A program made the translations under genes and the position numbers. The notes under the pieces are model-generated. The model was given only the letters and a program-made list of their open reading frames with translations, searched no databases and was not told the origin of the DNA. This document shows positions 4,870 to 8,219 of a stretch of 8,219 bases of DNA, piece after piece (positions within the stretch are counted from its first letter, which is position 1; each line of letters opens with the position of its first letter). Source of the DNA: Roseburia sp. CAG:303 (GTDB taxonomy: Bacteria > Bacillota > Clostridia > Lachnospirales > Lachnospiraceae); assembly GCA_000437755.1 (NCBI GenBank), contig FR900135.1, positions 62,327-70,545 on the forward strand, written 5' to 3'.

Positions 4870-7800
4870 ATGCCTAGAGATAATAGTATTAAAAAAGTAT
4901 TAGTAATTGGTTCCGGTCCTATCGTAATCGGACAGGCTGCTGAATTTGATTATGCAGGAACACAGGCATGCCGTTCTTTGAAGGAAGAAGGCATTGAAGT
5001 AGTTCTGGTAAACTCAAATCCTGCGACCATCATGACAGATGGAGATATTGCAGATAAGGTATATATTGAGCCGCTGACTGCAAAAGTACTTGAAAAAATT
5101 ATTTTAAAAGAGAAGCCGGACAGTGTGCTTCCTACCCTCGGCGGACAGGCAGGATTAAATCTTGGTATGGAGCTTGCAGAGTCAGGATTTCTGGAAAAGA
5201 ACGGAGTCAGACTGATTGGTACGACTGCTACAACCATCAAGAGAGCAGAAGACCGTCTGGAATTCAAGCTGACCATGGAAAAAATCAACGAGCCGGTAGC
5301 ACCGTCACTGGTTGTTGAGAATGTAGAAGATGGTATTGCATTTACCAACAAGATCGGATATCCGGTTGTATTAAGACCGGCATACACCTTAGGCGGAAGC
5401 GGCGGTGGTATCGCACATAACCTTCAGGAACTGACCGATATTCTGGAGAATGGGCTGCGTCTGAGCCGTGTGGGACAGGTTCTGGTAGAACGCTGCATCG
5501 CAGGATGGAAGGAAATTGAATACGAAGTAATGCGTGACAGTGCCGGAAACTGTATTACTGTTTGTAACATGGAAAATATTGACCCGGTTGGTGTGCATAC
5601 CGGTGATTCCATTGTAGTTGCACCATCCCAGACACTGGGTGATAAGGAATACCAGATGTTAAGAACATCTGCATTAAATATCATCAGCGAATTAAATATT
5701 ACCGGTGGATGTAATGTACAGTATGCACTGAATCCAGAGAGTTTTGAATATTGTGTTATTGAAGTAAATCCTCGTGTAAGCCGTTCTTCCGCACTGGCTT
5801 CCAAAGCAACCGGATATCCGATTGCAAAGGTTGCGGCTAAGATTGCGATTGGTTATACCCTGGATGAGATCAAGAATGCGATTACCGGAAAGACCTATGC
5901 AAGTTTTGAACCTGCACTGGATTACTGCGTTGTTAAGATTCCACGTCTTCCATTCGATAAATTCCTGACAGCGAAGAGAACACTTACCACACAGATGAAG
6001 GCAACCGGAGAAGTTATGAGTATTTGTACCAACTTTGAAGGTGCACTTATGAAAGCCATCCGTTCCCTGGAACAGCATGTGGAAAGTCTTCTGGATTATG
6101 ATTTTACCGGACTTGACGATGACCAGTTAAGAGAACAGTTACATCTTGTGGATGACAGGAGAATCTGGGTTATCGCAGAAGCACTGCGCCGTGGTGTGGA
6201 AGCTGGATACCAGAAGTTCAGCTATGATGAAATCCATGCCATCACAAAGATTGACAAATGGTTTATTGATAAGATAGCAATTCTTGTGGAAATGGAACAT
6301 GCCTTAAAAACACAGGAATTAACAAAAGAATTATTAAAAGAAGCAAAGAGAATCGAATTCCCTGATACCGTCATTGCAAAACTGACCGGAAAAACAGCGG
6401 AAGAAATCAAGGCTCTGAGAAAAGAATATGGTATTACCACAGGATTTAAGATGGTTGATACCTGTGCAGCCGAATTTGAAGCAAGCACACCGTATTACTA
6501 TAGTGCATACTGCACCGATAATGAAGCGATTGAAACAAGACCGGAAAAGAAGGTACTGGTACTTGGCTCCGGTCCGATCCGTATCGGTCAGGGTATCGAA
6601 TTTGACTATTGCAGCGTACACAGTACATGGGCATTTAAGAAAGCCGGTTATGAAACCATTATCGTAAATAATAATCCGGAAACCGTAAGTACGGACTTTG
6701 ATATTGCAGACAAACTGTATTTCGAGCCATTGACTCCGGAAGATGTAGAAAACATTGTAAATATTGAAAAACCGGACGGTGCAGTGGTACAGTTCGGTGG
6801 ACAGACCGCCATCAAGCTGACAGAAGCCCTGATGAAGATGGGAGTGCCAATCCTTGGTACAAAGGCAGAAGATGTAGATGCTGCAGAGGACAGAGAATTA
6901 TTTGATGAGATTTTACAGAAGACAGAGATTCCGAGAGCTGCCGGCGGAACTGTATTTACAGCAGAAGAGGCAAAGAAGGTAGCCAATGAACTGGGTTATC
7001 CGGTACTGGTTCGTCCATCCTATGTATTAGGCGGACAGGGTATGCAGATTGCAACCTGTGATTCCGAGATTGAAGAATTTATGGAAATCATCAACCGTAT
7101 TGCACAGGATCATCCGATTCTGGTAGATAAATACCTGATGGGCAAGGAAATCGAAGTCGATGCGGTATGTGATGGTCAGGATATCCTGATTCCTGGTATC
7201 ATGGAACATATCGAGAGAGCTGGTGTTCATTCCGGAGACAGTATTTCTGTATATCCGGCACAGTCCATCTCACAGGAAATCATCGATAAGATTGAGGAAT
7301 ATACAAAGAGACTGGCAAGAGCATTGCATGTCAAGGGTATGATCAATATCCAGTTCATCGTATATCAGGATGAAGTATATGTCATCGAAGTAAATCCTCG
7401 TTCCAGCCGTACCGTACCTTATATCAGCAAGGTAACAGGTATTCCGATTGTAAAACTTGCGACAAGAGCAATCATCGGCGAAACCATCCGCGAGATGGGA
7501 TATGAACCTGGATTGCAAAAGAGAGCGGACTTCATTGCAGTTAAGATGCCGGTATTCTCCTTTGAGAAGCTGCGTGGTGCAGAAATCAGCTTAGGACCGG
7601 AGATGAAATCTACCGGTGAGTGCCTTGGTATTGCAAGAACTTTTGAAGAAGCATTATATAAGGCATTCTTAGGTTCGGGAGTCAATCTTCCAAAGCATAA
7701 GAAAATGATTATCACCGTAAATGATGCGGATAAGAAAGATGCGATTTCTATCGGAAAGAGATTTGAGAAGCTCGGTTATGAAATCTATGCAACCAGAAGT

Positions 7801-8106
7801 ACTGCAAAGGTATTAAATGAAAATGGTGTCCATGCGATTAAGGTAAATAAGCTTTCACAGGAAGCACCTACCGTTATCGATTTAATTCTGGAGCATAAGA
7901 TTGATATCGTTGTCGATACTCCGACACAGGGAAGAGATAAGACAAGAGATGGATTCTTAATCAGACGTTATGCGATTGAAACAGGTGTCAACTGCTTTAC
8001 CTCACTGGATACAGTAAATGCACTGCTTACCAGTCTGGAAAGTGCAAAGATGGAAAATCTGGAAATGATTGATATTGCAAAGATCGAAAAAAGAGGAAAT
8101 CAGTAA
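4870..8106 (+). CDS. carB: Carbamoyl-phosphate synthase, large subunit
   Basis: The product has 1078 residues, full length for the family (E. coli 1073). With CarA it makes carbamoyl phosphate from bicarbonate, glutamine-derived ammonia and two ATP, for pyrimidine and arginine synthesis. Domains by comparison with E. coli are the carboxyphosphate ATP-grasp half (1-400), oligomerisation region (~400-555), carbamoyl-phosphate ATP-grasp half (~557-935) and MGS-like allosteric domain (~936-1078). The two halves are visible internal repeats: VLVIGSGPIVIGQAAEFDY against VLVLGSGPIRIGQGIEFDY. Each has its arginine in the phosphate-loop region (Arg169 in RPAYTLGGSGGG, Arg715 in RPSYVLGGQGM) and its metal site (Glu298/Asn300 and Glu840/Asn842 in IEVNPR). 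The C-terminal TPTQGRDKTRDGFLIRR (1017-1033) is the expected effector-binding area, so feedback by nucleotides is likely (family knowledge). No key residue appears to be missing. Confidence 0.98.
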   Translation: MPRDNSIKKVLVIGSGPIVIGQAAEFDYAGTQACRSLKEEGIEVVLVNSNPATIMTDGDIADKVYIEPLTAKVLEKIILKEKPDSVLPTLGGQAGLNLGMELAESGFLEKNGVRLIGTTATTIKRAEDRLEFKLTMEKINEPVAPSLVVENVEDGIAFTNKIGYPVVLRPAYTLGGSGGGIAHNLQELTDILENGLRLSRVGQVLVERCIAGWKEIEYEVMRDSAGNCITVCNMENIDPVGVHTGDSIVVAPSQTLGDKEYQMLRTSALNIISELNITGGCNVQYALNPESFEYCVIEVNPRVSRSSALASKATGYPIAKVAAKIAIGYTLDEIKNAITGKTYASFEPALDYCVVKIPRLPFDKFLTAKRTLTTQMKATGEVMSICTNFEGALMKAIRSLEQHVESLLDYDFTGLDDDQLREQLHLVDDRRIWVIAEALRRGVEAGYQKFSYDEIHAITKIDKWFIDKIAILVEMEHALKTQELTKELLKEAKRIEFPDTVIAKLTGKTAEEIKALRKEYGITTGFKMVDTCAAEFEASTPYYYSAYCTDNEAIETRPEKKVLVLGSGPIRIGQGIEFDYCSVHSTWAFKKAGYETIIVNNNPETVSTDFDIADKLYFEPLTPEDVENIVNIEKPDGAVVQFGGQTAIKLTEALMKMGVPILGTKAEDVDAAEDRELFDEILQKTEIPRAAGGTVFTAEEAKKVANELGYPVLVRPSYVLGGQGMQIATCDSEIEEFMEIINRIAQDHPILVDKYLMGKEIEVDAVCDGQDILIPGIMEHIERAGVHSGDSISVYPAQSISQEIIDKIEEYTKRLARALHVKGMINIQFIVYQDEVYVIEVNPRSSRTVPYISKVTGIPIVKLATRAIIGETIREMGYEPGLQKRADFIAVKMPVFSFEKLRGAEISLGPEMKSTGECLGIARTFEEALYKAFLGSGVNLPKHKKMIITVNDADKKDAISIGKRFEKLGYEIYATRSTAKVLNENGVHAIKVNKLSQEAPTVIDLILEHKIDIVVDTPTQGRDKTRDGFLIRRYAIETGVNCFTSLDTVNALLTSLESAKMENLEMIDIAKIEKRGNQ

Positions 8107-8120
8107 ATAGATGAAATGCG

Positions 8121-8148
8121 AAGAGGGTAGTCACGGACTGCCCTTTTT
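8121..8148 (+). terminator. Intrinsic terminator of the carAB operon
   Basis: Fourteen bases after the carB stop, AAGAGGGTAGTC (8121-8132) pairs with GACTGCCCTTTT (8136-8147) around the loop ACG, with two G-T wobbles. The GC-rich core (GGG/CCC) runs directly into TTTTT (8144-8148). It is a classic rho-independent terminator reading rightwards. The opposite side lacks a T-run on the minus strand, so it is probably one-directional. Confidence 0.88.
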
Positions 8149-8219
8149 CGTACCATAGTATTAGTAATTGTGAAACACTTAAATTTTGTAAGGGTATATG
8201 CAAATGAAACATTACACGA

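Noticed and set aside
5761..7401. Fifteen-base exact repeat (GAAGTAAATCCTCGT) at 5761 and 7387
   Set aside because: Explained by the ancient internal duplication of carB: both copies encode the IEVNPR metal site of the two ATP-grasp halves.
4950..7715. Several minus-strand open frames within carA and carB
   Set aside because: They are shadows of a highly conserved coding strand, with no ribosome binding sites or recognisable motifs.

Overview
The window looks like a chromosomal housekeeping segment of an anaerobic, spore-forming Firmicute, most likely a Lachnospiraceae member (Clostridium cluster XIVa). The grounds are a moderate-to-low GC content, AGA-rich arginine usage, GGAGG-type ribosome binding sites, a TrpRS of the GDRPTG...HVGHYVGSLK type typical of Clostridia and Lactobacillales, a SleC-like spore cortex-lytic protein, and a carA-carB pair. 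I see no phage genes, insertion sequences, CRISPR arrays, tRNA or rRNA genes.

Layout, left to right. (1) Positions 1-1027, minus strand: the first 342 codons of a SpoIID/SleC-like spore cortex-lytic enzyme. It runs off the left edge just where a peptidoglycan-binding repeat would be expected to begin. A good match to a mother-cell sigma-E promoter lies just upstream of it (complement 1057-1086). (2) A divergent intergenic region of about 150 bp holds a strong sigma-A promoter (1113-1141) reading right into trpS (1179-2282, or from a TTG at 1194). A long hairpin at 2292-2336 probably ends that transcript. (3) Positions 2389-3597: a secreted protein with a PcsB-like coiled coil followed by a SleB/CwlJ-type cell wall hydrolase domain. 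(4) A 193-bp AT-rich region (3598-3790) carries two overlapping sigma-A-like promoters, a perfect 9-bp hairpin and a possible 15-codon upstream ORF. (5) carA (3791-4867) and carB (4870-8106) are separated by 2 nt, and carB's ribosome binding site lies inside the last codons of carA. An intrinsic terminator (8121-8148) closes the operon. (6) The last ~70 bases hold only a possible start of another gene.

How the genes work together. carA and carB form the glutamine-dependent carbamoyl-phosphate synthase, which feeds pyrimidine and arginine synthesis. trpS charges tRNA-Trp. The two cell-wall enzymes appear to act at different times. The left one has a sigma-E-like promoter and no signal peptide, as expected for a spore protein made in the mother cell. 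The other has a signal peptide and a PcsB-type coiled coil, as expected for a hydrolase of growing or dividing cells. Overall this is an ordinary region. The most interesting points are the sigma-E promoter, the nested start of trpS, the coiled-coil/SleB architecture and the structured carA leader. I found no convincing new system.
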